Positions 44,976-56,480 of a stretch of DNA of 64,000 nt are shown here, in pieces. The position numbers and the translations under genes were made by a program. Numbering within the stretch: position 1 is the stretch's first letter; each line of letters begins with the position of its first letter. Where the stretch lies: NCBI GenBank assembly GCA_010909165.1, contig VJWM01000209.1:248001-312000 (forward strand). Direction: 5' to 3'. The notes under the pieces were generated by a model that worked only from the letters and a program-made list of their open reading frames with translations, was not told where the DNA came from and made no database searches. This DNA comes from Anthoceros angustus. Its lineage: Eukaryota; Streptophyta; Anthocerotopsida; Anthocerotales; Anthocerotaceae.

Positions 44976-45163
44976 TACCATCGATCCCATAGCCGGGCGT
45001 AGAATGCACTGCTACTTGAGACAACTCTGGACAAAGGATGAGTTGCTCAACAAAACAGCAGATGACAATTTTCAATCCGTTGCATCCAAGAGGCTAAATC
45101 CTAGGACCCATACCTGCTTTCACCTGTACGTTTGCTTCCCTTAATCAGGCAGACTTCTGTACG

Positions 45164-45472
45164 ATGGGGTCCTCCGATTCCGTTAGCAAACTGGTGAATT
45201 TCTTCGATGGGTCCAATTACCCCTCTTGGAGCAGGAAGATAGAGGTGTTTCTCTTGCGAGAAGACCTCTTTAGTGTTGTTGATGGCACCGAAAAGCGCCC
45301 TGCCACTCCACCTGCAACCCCAGGCGGAACAATAAACCACACACCTACGAGAGGACCCGGCTGCAAGTTAGACTGGACCTTAAGGACATAAAAGCTCGTG
45401 CAAATCTGATGCTTTACATGAGAGATGCACAGATGAACGTTGTGAGGCACCTACCGACTTCCAAGGAGGTCT
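45164..45472 (+). pseudogene. Second copia element, gag N-terminal fragment
   Basis: From the ATG at 45164 the frame encodes KLVNFFDGSNYPSWSRKIEVF and LFSVVDGTE, the start of a copia capsid. After a one-base slip near 45370 it continues with DIKARANLMLYMRDAQMNVV. It stops being gag at 45473, where a CACTA-like terminus begins. It is unrelated in detail to the gag at 3929. Confidence 0.8.
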
Positions 45473-45495
45473 CACTACAACAATACATGCCCACT
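45473..45495 (+). repeat. CACTA-like terminus CACTACAACAA
   Basis: CACTACAACAATACATGCCC starts exactly where copia gag homology ends and fits a CACTA terminal repeat. I did not find its inverted partner. TNP2-type coding sequence on the minus strand at 50.9-52.0 kb could belong to the same element. Confidence 0.45.
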
Positions 45496-46239
45496 TAACA
45501 CGTATTTATTCACGCCTAATTGACGGATTCGAGGCAGGATTGACATGCGCTCTGGTAGTTTCCGGTATCATTCGCACATCTTAGTGAGAACGTGAGACTC
45601 GAGGGGAATGACACAAGAACCCTTCCTCGCCCGAACGCCTTAACCCGTGGTCCGTGCTTTCAATACCCATCCGCGCTGGACCGGTAGGCTGGGCTCCGTC
45701 CCCCCAAACGGGCTGGCAACTGCTGCGTGACCCGTTCGCCTGGCCAGAGGAAGGCCGCGCTTATGCATGGCGGAGAAAAGCCCATACCACCCCTGCACAC
45801 GTTTTCGTACTATCGATCTATGATTTTGTTGTGATTCAAATAAAATTAAGCTTTACGCAGGGTAGGCAAAGTACGTTTAAATGGAAATGAGATAATTGCT
45901 TACATTCCAGGCGAAGGGTCAGGCCGGAACCATGGCCCGATGGGAACGGATCTACCACGATTCTCCTGAAATTTCTCGCCTTTTTCGTCGTGCGCTTCGC
46001 TCACACACTGGAGCGGCTCTGGGCTGACCACGGGCTCACCTGTACAGGCTTAAAAAGCGTGGGGTTTGTTTTCAATTTCCCACATTCGCCGTACCCTCAT
46101 GCAACCCGAGCTTGCATAGCACGCCCGGCCGAGGTTGGTAAATTCCAGATACGGTGTTTTTCGCATAACCGAGTTCATCGAGTGAGCATGGCAAGCGTCA
46201 CGGGATTCAATTTGAAAAGAGCAAAGCCATGGTCTGGCC
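45496..46239. other. Presumed CACTA interior without recognised gene
   Basis: GC-rich DNA with short frames in both directions and no recognisable domain. Confidence 0.3.
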
Positions 46240-48512
46240 CTACAATAATGAAGTTTGGGCACGACTTAGCACCACAAAATCGCGCCCAAACAAATGCCCG
46301 AATTCCACACAACGGGGCCCTCCAACGGCCGAAATGGGTCCTGTATCAAAAAACTTTGCTCTACTTGTGGCGATGTCGGAATGGAGGGACGTCCCTCTTT
46401 GCCGCTTCTCTTTGCGGCTTGTTCCACGCCTCCGACGGCCTCTTCTTTCTTCTGTGTCAGTGTTTTGGCTTTGATGATGCTTGGCTGCGTTTGCCATGTT
46501 CCTCCGCACCGCGATCCAATGCCTCACACGCCGAACACCATCGGAAAAATGTACACGCACACCACACATGTACATATCATCATCCAACAGCTTACCTCGC
46601 TGATTCTGACTGACGGTGTCCTGCGTCTCTTCCCCACTACCTGACCAGAAGGCTCTGTCGTTGGTTCCAGCTGCGAATAGAGCAAACAATCCACATTGCA
46701 TAGGCCTGGACTGTCGTTCCCAGTTCCCTCTATCCCAGGAACTCGCACCACCACATCCTCCGATGCTGCCAAGCCACACATAGTAGGTAAGTGACATCAC
46801 AAGGCTGCGATTGAAACAATTGTGCCATGTCCAAACATTGTCCACATGAACAGACAAAAGATTTTCCGCTTGCCTGCATCAACATTTGTCGTGACCTGCA
46901 CATTCCAAAAATCCTCCATGTCATTTACAGAGTGCGTCGCAGCTCACTGAGCCTCCTCCTTTGATGGCATCGTAGCCCACTTCGCCACAAATGCCATTCG
47001 GATGGGCTTCGCGCCTCGGCCCGAATGGATTAGTACTGCATCAGTGCTTCGCACGAGCATCCATGCCTTCTTGGCACCGCCACACCCCTTTCCCTCGAGC
47101 TAGCTCTTGCACTCCAGCCTCCACTGCCTTCCTCCACTCCGAGAAAACCACATTCCCAGGACGCAGGTGTCTCTCGTAATCGCCCTTATTCCTTACCTGC
47201 TCTGCTGCCTCCTTCACCCGTGTCCTTACGAAATAGTTGCGCGAGCGCAGGCAAGCGGAAAATTTCTTCCGTATGAAATCCAAGTTCTTGATGTGAGGAA
47301 ACTCCCCTGCAACCAAGTCCATGTAGAGTCTAATCGCCGCCTTTCCAACTGTGCCCCATTTTCATCCGTGTGATGACCAACTCATGAACGCGTTTGCCGA
47401 ACGCATCCTTGTCATCCTCTCTTCCTCGTCCAAACATTCCCCCCCGGCCAGCTGCACACTGTGCGCCCATGACCTCCACCTTCAGCAATTCTGCTGAGAC
47501 CTCGTCCTTCCCATGGAGGAGTGCAAGTGCTTTCAATGCTTCTGATAACGGAACCTCGTCCAGCCGCTTCAAAACCTCATGTTCCTGGTCCGCGACCGTG
47601 GCATCGGTGGCTCCCCCTCGGCAGCGGCCATGCGGCGGTGCCATAATGGGAGAAAACGCTGCTGCACTCCCGAGTCTTCCTCCGCGTGGACTTGCTCCAA
47701 GGGAGGCAGCCCGTCCTCTGAGTCTTCCTCCAATGGAAGCGGACTGCCTCCTTCACCCGTGTCCTTACGAAATAGTTGCGCGAGCAGTGGAAAATTTCTT
47801 CCGTATGAAATCCAAGTTCTTGATGTGAAACTCCCACGCAACCAAGTCCATCAGTAGTCCGTTATGCGTCTTGCGTTTCCAAGCTGTGCCCCATTTTCAT
47901 CCGTGATGACCAACTCATGAGCAGCGTTTGCGCATCCTTGTCATCCTCTCTTCCTCGTCCAAACATTCCCCGGCCGGTACAGCCGCTTGACCTCCACCTT
48001 CAGCAATTCTGAGACCTCGTCCTTCCATGGAGGAGTGCAAGTGCTTTCAATGCTTACGATAACGGAACCTCGTCCGCCAAAACCTCATGTTCTGGTCGAC
48101 GTGGCACGGTGGCTCCCCCTGGCGGCGGCATGCGGCGGTGCCATAATGGGAGAAAAGCAGCTGCTTGCACTCCAGTCTTCCTCGCGTGGACTTGCTCCAA
48201 GGAGGCAGCCTCCTCAGTCTTCCTCCAATGGAAGGACCCCTCCTCCTCGCTCCCATATCTGCAGTCATCCTCCAAATGCACCTCCTCGAGGCCCCTCCTC
48301 GGTTCCCTCCACATAGCCATCTTGCTTGTGTCAGAATGATGAATCATCGAGTCAAATACAACCGCTGGTACCGTGATCGTTGAAGGCAAAAAATACCGAA
48401 ATGAGGCAAAATCAAGCACCTTTGATGCAAGGTCCGGACTACAGCTTACCTCATTCCAGCCATGGCTTGGATTCCACACGATGACACTTCCTCCACGCTC
48501 TGATTTGAACAA
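46240..48512 (-). pseudogene. Anonymous transposon-associated gene with internal duplication
   Basis: Minus-strand frames between 48512 and 46240 form a coherent but frameshifted protein. Blocks in order are RGGSVIVWNPSHGWNE (near 48490), SEALKALALLHGKDEVSAEL (near 47500), ELVITRMKMGHSWK (near 47370), LDFIRKKF (near 47280) and VVFSEWRKAVEAGVQELARG (near 47140). It ends in an arginine-rich tail. I do not recognise the family. Its position upstream-to-downstream beside TNP2-type sequence suggests an accessory protein of a CACTA element. Confidence 0.35.
47211..48260. repeat. Tandem duplication of about 539 bp
   Basis: CTTCACCCGTGTCCTTACGA occurs at about 47213 and 47752, with homologous sequence following (GAAATAGTTGCGCGAGC, then ACCTCCACCTTCAGCAATTC at 47473 and 47990). 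The second copy has lost several short segments relative to the first. Confidence 0.75.
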
Positions 48513-49217
48513 AATGCCGCGCCCTCTGCCCTCACACCATCCGGGTGACTCGAGCCTACGTCATTCCCCGGGATGATTGGCAAGACGATGGGTTCGACGA
48601 TGTCGAGGTGGTGTATGATGCCGATGGCGGCTTTGTGTTTGTTGGGTTAGGTTGAGGTACAACATCGGCGTAGCTTGAACACAAGCATAAACATGGCGAT
48701 TACAAGGTGCTGACTCATATTAAAAGCCACATCCGGCTTGAATTACAAAGCCACATCAAATCGCTTTGCATGGGCAGACTGATTGGGGCCCCAGCTGGCC
48801 CATCAGACATGTTGTGCTGGTGACTGGGCTCCGGCCAGGCAAGAGGCACGGTCGGCCCCTTCGTGCAATTCTCCTTGTGCGCCTTGGGCTGAGAATTGCT
48901 TGTCATGATTGCACTTGAATGGATGACCATGGTTGAGTCCCGTTCGAGTCTAGATATAGTCCGCAGTCAATGAGGAGTAGTGACCGTGGTCAAAGAAGCT
49001 CCTCATTTTCCGGTGATACCACGCCACCATAAAACCTGGATCTTGGACGGCGGATCTAGTCTCGTGGCTCGGCTTCTGCTACATGCTAAGATGTTACTCC
49101 GGTGGTGTGTTGCGACCCAATCTTTGAGGGACTCAATCATCGCCCATTGACCACGGTTTGGTTTTGACTCGGCTTCTCTTTAAGATGAATCGGCCATTGA
49201 TGCATTGATCTCCATTC

Positions 49218-49532
49218 TTGGCAGAACCCAGAATCGATGCGATGGAGGATGAGGAGGCCCAGTCTCCTCGATGGCGACTGCACGTTGTTGCACGAACAAC
49301 AACAGAGGACATTGAGCAAGCACGCACTCAATATTCACTTCCATGGCCAAATGCTTCACCAGATCGCCTTGGAGATGGAACCGATGAAGCGGAAAGTCCA
49401 GAAGATGGGTTCTACAGTCGCGACACCGTGATCCGCCTCTTCAACTTTTGCATGGATTGTGTGATTTGCTCTATGCCTTTCAGGCCCTCAGACATCACCA
49501 GATGCCCGAGGCACAAGAAGTTGGTGGCTTAA
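49218..49532 (+). pseudogene. Unknown acidic protein, copy 1 (degraded)
   Basis: This is the first copy of the frame described at 50402-50746. It has lost the start region and differs by short indels, but keeps WPNASPDRLGDGTDEAESPE and RDTVIRLFNFCMDCVICSM. Confidence 0.3.
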
Positions 49533-50401
49533 ATGCCGGCTGTGACCAGAATCCGCTTCTTCCAAAGCAGGCGTTTGGGTGGCAAGCCAAGCAAGCCATC
49601 ACCACCTGTGATGGAAGGTTTGCATATAGTTTTCATCATTCGGAAGTTTTCACATTGCACCTATTGTATGTTATCGATTTTCCAAAATACCTAATCCCAT
49701 GCTCCTATTGTATGTTATCGATTTTCCAAATTACCTAATCCCACACGGCTTGACCTGATTTGGTATTGGAGTGCATATCATCCACCTCCTCCCCGCCACG
49801 GCATGATGTCGGGGGTACAAAAGGCGACATGTATGGGGAAGGTGTATGGGCCGGTCTTGTGGTCCCGGCGATATTGGTATGGTTTCCGGTGTCAATGTTG
49901 TAAAGCCCTTTGAAATCCATCTCCATGGACCTTTGGCCTCCTAGTCATGCCTCAAACCAATCCACCTCAAAAATGAAGAAGCTAACGTTTCCTTCCTCAC
50001 CGCAACCTCCGATTAGGCAAGAGGCACGGTCGGCCCCTTCCAGGCAATTCTCCTTGTGCGCCTTGGGCTGAGAATTGCTTGTCATGATTGCACTTGAATG
50101 GATGACCATGGTTGAGTCCCGTTCGAGTCTAGATATAGTCCGCAGTCAATGAGGAGTAGTGACCGTGGTCAAAGAAGCTCCTCATTTTCCGGTGATACCC
50201 TGCCACCACAGCCTGACGGATCTTGGACGGCCAGATCTAGTCTCGTGCCTGCTGTCTCTGTGCTAACTGATGTTACTCCAGCTGGTGTGTTGCGACCCAA
50301 TGCTGGGGACTCATCAATCATACGCCCATTGACCACAGCGTTTGGTTTTGACTCGGCTTCTCTTTAAGATGAATCGGCCATTGATGCATTGATCTCCAGT
50401 C

Positions 50402-50746
50402 ATGGCAGACCCGGGCTTACCTGAATCGATGCCAGTGGAGGATGAGGAGGCCCCAGTCTCCTCTGATGACAGCACCGAGTTGTTGCCTGAACAACAACAA
50501 GAGGACATTGAGCAAACGCGCACTCAAATCGCAGCCATGCAGCTTCCATGGCCAAATGCTTCACCAGATCGCCTTGGAGATGGAACCGATGAAGCGGAAA
50601 GTCCAGAAGATGGGTTCTACAGTCGCGACACCGTGATCCGCCTCTTCAACTTTTGCATGGATTGTGTGATTTGCTCTATGTTTTCAGGCCTCGACATCAC
50701 CAGATGCCCGAGGCACGAGAAGTTGGTGGCTTCTGCCCGACTGTGA
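50402..50746 (+). CDS. Unknown acidic protein, copy 2
   Basis: A 114-residue frame begins at an ATG at 50402 with an acidic N-terminal half (EDEEAPVSSDD, EQQQEDIEQ) and ends in a cysteine-rich stretch (FNFCMDCVICSM, then CPRHEKL). The cysteine and histidine spacing could bind a metal, but I recognise no domain. Since the minus strand of the same region carries transposase sequence only further right, this may be a real small gene of the element or chance openness. Confidence 0.3.
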   Translation: MADPGLPESMPVEDEEAPVSSDDSTELLPEQQQEDIEQTRTQIAAMQLPWPNASPDRLGDGTDEAESPEDGFYSRDTVIRLFNFCMDCVICSMFSGLDITRCPRHEKLVASARL

Positions 50747-50989
50747 TGAATCCGCTTCTTCCAAAGCAGGCGTTTGGGTGGCAAGCCAAGCAAGCCATCA
50801 CCACCTATGATGGAAGGTTTGCATATAGTTTTCATCATTCGGAAGTTTTCACATTGCACCTATTGTATGTTATACGATTTTCCAAAATACCTAATCCCAT
50901 GCTCCTATTGTATGTTATACGATTTTCCAAATTACCTAATCCCACACGGCTTGACCAGCAGTTTTCGCTGGTATTGGAGTGCATATCAT

Positions 50990-52003
50990 CCACCCCCCCC
51001 CCGCCCTGGCATGATGTCAGGGTGTACAAAGGCTTGGCTGACATGTATGGGGAAGGTGTATGGGCCGGTCTTGTGGTCCCGACGATATTGGTATGGTTTC
51101 CCGGTGTCAATGTTGTAGAAGCCACTGAAATCCATCTCCATGGACACTGGCCTCCTAGTCATGCTGCACTCAAACCAATCCACCTCAAAAATGAAGAAGC
51201 TAACGTTTCCTTCCTCACACGCAACCTCCAGTATATCCCGAATCTGGCCGAAAAATTCCTGGCCTGCCACGTGGCCGTCCATGGCAAAATTGCCGTGAAC
51301 CTAACTGTCACATGTGGCTCGCCAGGTTTCGTCCGCCTGCCTGGTGCGGAAGTGGTACCCATGGGCCTCGAGGCCACGATATGACATGACCTTTGTACGC
51401 GGACCATATGCCAAGGCCCTTATGACATGGGCGTGATCCAGCCCATCGAACCCGCCTGCATCAGCCGTTTCCAGGGCCCATGTCATGAAGTCACAGGTAT
51501 GTGGACCGGTCGCAGTGCACATTTGTCGGGCTAGCTCCATTGTTGCTGAATGAGACAATAAATACCAATGAAGGCGTGTCCTGTTGTCTGCACTAAGCCC
51601 TTTTTTGGTACCCTTGCCAATAGGCCGCTCTCCCTCCGTGTTCGATAATTTCACCCAAACAAGTGTGCACGACTTGGGTGCATAGCTCATATACTCACGA
51701 AGCATAGTGCATGGCCTCCATAGCCAAATAACCTGTTGCCATGCTCCCTTCCGGACGAGCTCTTTGCCGCACATGATTTTTCAAGACTTGCATATATCGC
51801 TCAATTATATACATCCACCGACAATGTACGGTACCATGTGTCTCTACTTCGTCAACTAGATGTATTATGATATGTTGCATGATATTCCAGAACAATGATG
51901 GCATATGGCATTCCAGGTCTACGACCGCATCAATGGCTTCCTGTTTTTTCATTGGTATGTGTGGAGTGTAACCTTGTGTCCCGGGACACCGTGAGGTCCA
52001 CAT
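50990..52003 (-). pseudogene. TNP2-type CACTA transposase, C-terminal part (DUF4218 and DUF4216)
   Basis: From 52003 leftward: LECHMPSLFWNIMQHIIIHL, DEVETHGTVHCRWMY, ERYMQVLKNHVRQRARPEGS and GYLAMEAM are the conserved DUF4218 series. A tail region follows with DHAHVIRALAYGPRTKVMSY and HGYHF. Then DUF4216-like sequence (GQIRDILEVACEEGNVSFFI, VDWFEC, FVHPD) reaches about 50990. Frame changes occur near 51700 and 51300. The N-terminal TNP2 domain is missing upstream of 52003. The protein would have excised and reinserted CACTA elements. Confidence 0.8.
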
Positions 52004-52009
52004 TTACCC

Positions 52010-52290
52010 TCAATGTCGTCGTAGTCTTGGGATTCGCTCCCAAGGGAATGATTTGTGCCAAGAGACGCTAACTTCTATCGTTACTGACCTTTACCTAAGT
52101 TAGGACTGTTCCTGCTATTCCTCCTCTCACCTATCTTTTCGTCTACTACTACTTTCCAACTTGTCTAACTACCACGGATCTTTTCCACGACCTCAAACTT
52201 ATTCTACGACCTCCGTTCCCGAGCTACTACCGCGGTGGCTCTTACCACTACCGGGTAGTTACTACGACCACCGAGGTGGGTCCCACACCA
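52010..52290. repeat. Degenerate TACNACG-rich zone, possible subterminal repeats
   Basis: Many variants of CTACGACC, CTACCACG and CTACTACC occur (for example 52141-52270). The pattern resembles a transposon subterminal array next to the transposase fragment. No terminal repeat was located at its right side. Confidence 0.4.
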
Positions 52291-52700
52291 AACCCTAGCG
52301 ACTCATCTCTGGCGCACGGCGCCACGGGTCCCTATCATGGGCGGCTACCGCTGCTTCCAGATCAGGTTTTATTCTGCACCCCACACTCCGTACTCACACA
52401 CACATCGATTCTTAGGGACCAACGTTCCACAGATCCCTCTCAACCGCTTCACACACACACACAGGGGCCGCCTTCACACAATTCTGGAAGGAATGATATT
52501 TCCTCTTGTGCTCACCTTCACGAACAGCTCCGTTTTGGGATCCTCTCTGATCTGCGCAATTTCCACTGTTAGTCGCTTAGTTAGTTCTCTTCCTCAACTT
52601 CTCCACACTGCCTTACACCTCGCATCGCGTACAGTGCTCAGCCACTCTTTCTTCTCCTCCTCGATCCACCTCCTCCACTTTTCTCTCTTTCATCACGCCC
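52291..52700. other. Sequence without recognised gene
   Basis: CACA-rich and CTC-rich DNA with chance open frames. No domain is recognisable. Confidence 0.3.
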
Positions 52701-52704
52701 TCAG

Positions 52705-54473
52705 GCTTCCATTCACACACACCACATACACTCTTAATTTCGGAACACAGCCAGCAGAAGGAAGGGTAAGGGGAGGAAGAATTCTCAAGGCCACAGGCAC
52801 AGAGCAAGCTCCGACCCGCGCCAATCCCTCGATTTTCCCCTCCTCGGTCGTGAGGATGCTCACTCACCTCCCTCCGCCTCTGGAGCAAGCTCGACCACCC
52901 CTAGGCGTCTCGCACACCCTACCTCATCGATCGGACGTCTCCAACCAGCCACAGGCGGGGATCTCAACCAAATTATCTCGCCGAGGGGCACACGCCCTCT
53001 TATACATCGGATGGGCGCCATGCCCTGATTTTTAGGTCCCAAGATGGCCATCATGAAGGCGCACCCACAATTCGGGCGATCTTAGGTCCAAGCAAGATCC
53101 TAACCAAATCTATCCTTAGGATGCTATCACCTATCTCGCCACGCTTATCGCGCCTCCTCGACTTGGCCGGCCTTCGTCCTCCATCGCTGCCACGAGCCCT
53201 CCCGCCACGCCCGATCCGACAGTTTTCCACAATACTTCCACCTCACCACCGCTGGACGCCCCTAATTTGAGGTGTATCGCCTGAGCTTCCGCTTGCCGCC
53301 TATTGCCGAGGATTATTACGGTTCCTCGTCCACCCAAGCTGGACCTCCTCCTCACTTAACTCCTCCAAAGTCGCCTGATAATAGGGGGCCAACCCCACAC
53401 TGGGCGCAGGTAGAAGTATGCACTTCGAGTCCTCACTTGCAGTAGGTAGGCCCTGATCCCTCCTATTTCCACACGCACATGGATAGTGAGGTTAAGCACT
53501 GCCCCATTCACATATAGACCAGAACATAAGTTTCCTCATCCATGTGCCGCAACATAATAGGACCTCCTCGCAGTGAGGTGCTTACCCCTCCTCGGGCTTT
53601 CATTCACACACCACATACACTCTTAACGGAACCGTGGCGAAGGAAGGGTAAGGGAGGAAGAATTAGGCATCCGCCGGGCGTGCAGGCAAGCTCCGACCGC
53701 CCGCGCCAATCCCTCGATTTCCCCTCCTCAAACTGAGGATCGCTCACTCACCTCCCCTCCGCCCGTCTGCCGGAGCAAGCTCGACCACCCCTAGGCGTCG
53801 CACACCCTACCTCATCGATCGGACGTCTCCAACCAGCCACAGGCGGTGTGGGGATCTCAACCAAATTATGCTCTGGGAGGCTGGTCGCCCCTCTTATACA
53901 TCGGATGGGCGCCATGCCCTAGATTTTTAGGTCCCAAGGTGGCCATCATGAAGGCGCACCCACAATTCGGGCGATCTTAGTCCAAGTAATCTTAACCAAA
54001 TCTATCCTTAGGATGCTATCACCTTCTCTCACGCTTGTCTGCTGCGCCCTCCTCGACTTGGCACAGCCTTGTCCTCCATCGCTGCCACGAGCCCTCCCGC
54101 CAGTCAGCGGGTTTCCCTGATACTTCCACCTCACACGCTGCTGGGCGTCCTAATTTGAGGTGTATCGCCTGGAGCTTCGCGTCTTCCGCTTGCCGCCTGT
54201 GAGGATTATTACGGTTCCTCGTCCACCCAACTGGACCTCCTCACTTAACTCCTCCAAAGTCGCCTCCGCATAATAGGGGGCCAACCCCACACTCAGGCGC
54301 ATGGTAGAAGTATGCACTTCAGTCCTCACTTGCGGTGAGTAGGCCCATCCCTCCTATTTCCACGCACATGGATAGTGAGGTTAAGCCACGCGTTCCCCAT
54401 TCACATATAGACCGAATATAAGTTTCCTCATCCATGTGCAACATAATAGGACCTCCTCTGCGGTGAGGTGCTT
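52705..54473. repeat. Tandem duplication of about 885 bp
   Basis: Unit 1 (52705-53588) and unit 2 (53589-54473) share CATTCACACACCACATACAC near their starts and CATAATAGGACCTCCTC near their ends (53551 and 54432). Content is CTCC-rich, with CTTATACATCGGATGGGCGC (52997 and 53892) possibly a TATA region of an unrecognised LTR. No gene is supported. Confidence 0.85.
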
Positions 54474-55630
54474 ACCCCTCCTCCGTGGCTACACACAGTG
54501 GCTTGGCTCATGTCCTCGCGAGGCGCCACGTCGCATCCTCGCCGCCCGCCTCTGGCCGCTTGAGTTGGGCTCGCCAATGCGGTGGCGGCTTCCGCTACGC
54601 GGTGGTGGACTCCACGGTTTGCCCGCTCAAAGAACCCCAGAGTGCCACCGTTGCGCTTTTCCTTCGCGTAGTTCCTTCCACTACCCGGTCGTGGTCCTGC
54701 TACCTCGCCTTTTCCCTTATCCTTTCGCTCGGCCACGTGCCTCATCCCGCCTCCGCTTATACTGCTCCGCCAGGGCCTTTCCACAGAGGCCGCCTCTTGC
54801 TCGGGCTAACAGCCTCCCCTGCATCTCTTGGTTCGTCTCATGGGCATCCTTAATTTGAGCCATGAGCTTCCGCCGACATGGCTCAACTTCCCGAGCCCCG
54901 CACAAATCCTCCTCAATCTTGGCTCTTTTTCCTCTAGGTCTCGCTTGTCTTCCTCCGGTTGCTTGCGCTTGGCCTCCCTTCACAAACCCGGCCTTCACTA
55001 CTTCCTCCGCCGCCTTGCACATCGAGCCATGTGAGAGCCAAGGCCGCTTGATCTAACAAACTGCAGTCTTGACCATCGATGTGGCCCCTGCAAATCCAAT
55101 TGTGGCGGCCCGCGCTGCACGCCATCCCTCGTCGAGCACCTTCCTTCCCAGAAGGTGCGCACCACCAATCTGGCCGCATCCACTGCTGCTGGAGTCCTTG
55201 AAAATCTCCTCCCATGCCGAGGAGAGGTCCGCTCGAGGTTCACCCTAATTCCTCGAGGTTGGTTCATCATCATCCGTCCAAGAAATTGCCTTCCTCCCGC
55301 CTCTTCTTCCGCCACCTCAACCTGCCGATTGGCCTTTACTTTCTGCAGCGCCCGCCTTCGACCTGGTGACGCGCGCGTCCACCTTCACCTTTTCACGAGG
55401 CCCGCCCGCCTTCCTCTTCTTATTGGTGGAAATTTCTTCTTCCTCGTAGCTGCCCGCGCCACGACTCTGCACTGCCCCGATTCCACCTCGATTTCCTCCT
55501 TGGGCTCCTCCGCCTTCCACTTCACCTCCCTAACCGGCTTCCACATGTGAAGGAGGCCACAATTTCCACCTCCATTGGCATGCATAAAGATGGACCAGAA
55601 GGTGAAATTAGAGAGGGCCGGTAGGAGCAA
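54428..55630 (-). pseudogene. Arginine- and lysine-rich coding remnant, unknown
   Basis: Overlapping minus-strand frames encode a basic, helical sequence (RRKLMAQIKDAHETNQEMQG, then AEQYKRRRDEARGRAKG) and an acidic-basic stretch (VKWKAEEPKEEIEVESGQ). A coiled coil is plausible. It may be the accessory gene of an unrecognised transposon. No family is recognised. Confidence 0.3.
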
Positions 55631-56204
55631 TCGTTCATCCTCTCTTCACACAATTTGTCAAAGAGAATCCGTCATCGATTTTGCTTGACAACTTCATGGA
55701 GGAACAATGAAGTGGTCGACAAATAATCCCCGCTTCTTGTCAGAAGAAACCCTGGACCACGGCCAGCCCATCAATCAGGTCTTTGTGCCAAGTCAACCAA
55801 GGTTCCCCGGATTGCCCGCCTTAACGGCGATGCTGCTGGCAGGCTCCTTTCCTAAAGGTTCCATCACCAACCCACGGCCTCCTCCATCTAGCCCATGTAC
55901 CCTCCTAACCAATTCCAGATCCCAATCCTAGGGCCTCGCTCTAATCCCTTCGCCCGATTGCTTGCCTTTCAGATGGCGGGCACACTCTGTCTCCAGTTTC
56001 ACGTAATTCCAGCGCTTCTCCATGAAACCCATCCTTCACCAATTCCCCAAATTTCGGACTCTCAATGGTCCATGTTTGGCCATTGCAAACACAATCTCAG
56101 AATTGTGACCTTGGCGCCATCCCCTCATTCCCGCCTCCGCTGAAATGGGTGAAGTCTTGCTCGAAATTCCTAGCGGGTCCCGGCCGTCCAGTGTTCCTTC
56201 CTTC
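55631..56204. other. Sequence without recognised gene
   Basis: A plus-strand frame at 55895-56143 (QFQIPILGPRSNPFARLL) looks protein-like but matches nothing I know. The stretch ends at the left target copy of the next element. Confidence 0.3.
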
Positions 56205-56207
56205 TCA
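56205..56207. repeat. Target duplication TCA, left copy
   Basis: TCA precedes CCCTACTA at 56208 and recurs at 63851-63853 after the inverted terminus. Confidence 0.75.
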
Positions 56208-56480
56208 CCCTACTAAATGGGCACCCTATGTTACACTTTTATTAAGATTTGGACCCTGGATGTAACACTCATGTTACAATTTTATGTCATGTAACACTTT
56301 TGGGCCCCTTGTTACACTTTGGCTTGGAAACCATACCACGGTGCATCGTTGCAATCATGTTGCAATGGTGTTGCAATTATGTTAAGATGAAGTGAGAGGT
56401 GGTTTTGCCCTCTCTCAAAATTGCAACATGATTGCAACATTCAAAGTGTTACAAGAGAGTCTTGTAACACTTTTGGAGAG
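56208..56480. repeat. Left terminal and subterminal repeats of the CCCTACTA element
   Basis: TGTTACAC and TGTAACAC words recur at 56229, 56258, 56299, 56311, 56447 and 56465, and GTTGCAAT words at 56349-56377. These are probable transposase-binding repeats. Confidence 0.8.

Larger units (their letters stand above)
48837..51200. repeat. Tandem duplication of about 1,182 bp
   Basis: Unit 1 (48837-50018) and unit 2 (50019-about 51200) both start GGCAAGAGGCACGGTCGGCC. They share a plus-strand open frame and the minus-strand DUF4216 end of a transposase. Unit 1 has lost several short segments relative to unit 2. Confidence 0.9.

Noticed and set aside
45990-46613. 207-codon plus-strand open frame
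   Set aside because: It has no motif, and the minus strand of the same region continues the coherent coding blocks of 46240-48512. I could not support it as a gene.
28015-52003. One TNP2 gene split between 28-29 kb and 51-52 kb
   Set aside because: Both fragments are on the minus strand, but the N-terminal fragment lies to the left of the C-terminal one, the wrong order for one minus-strand gene.
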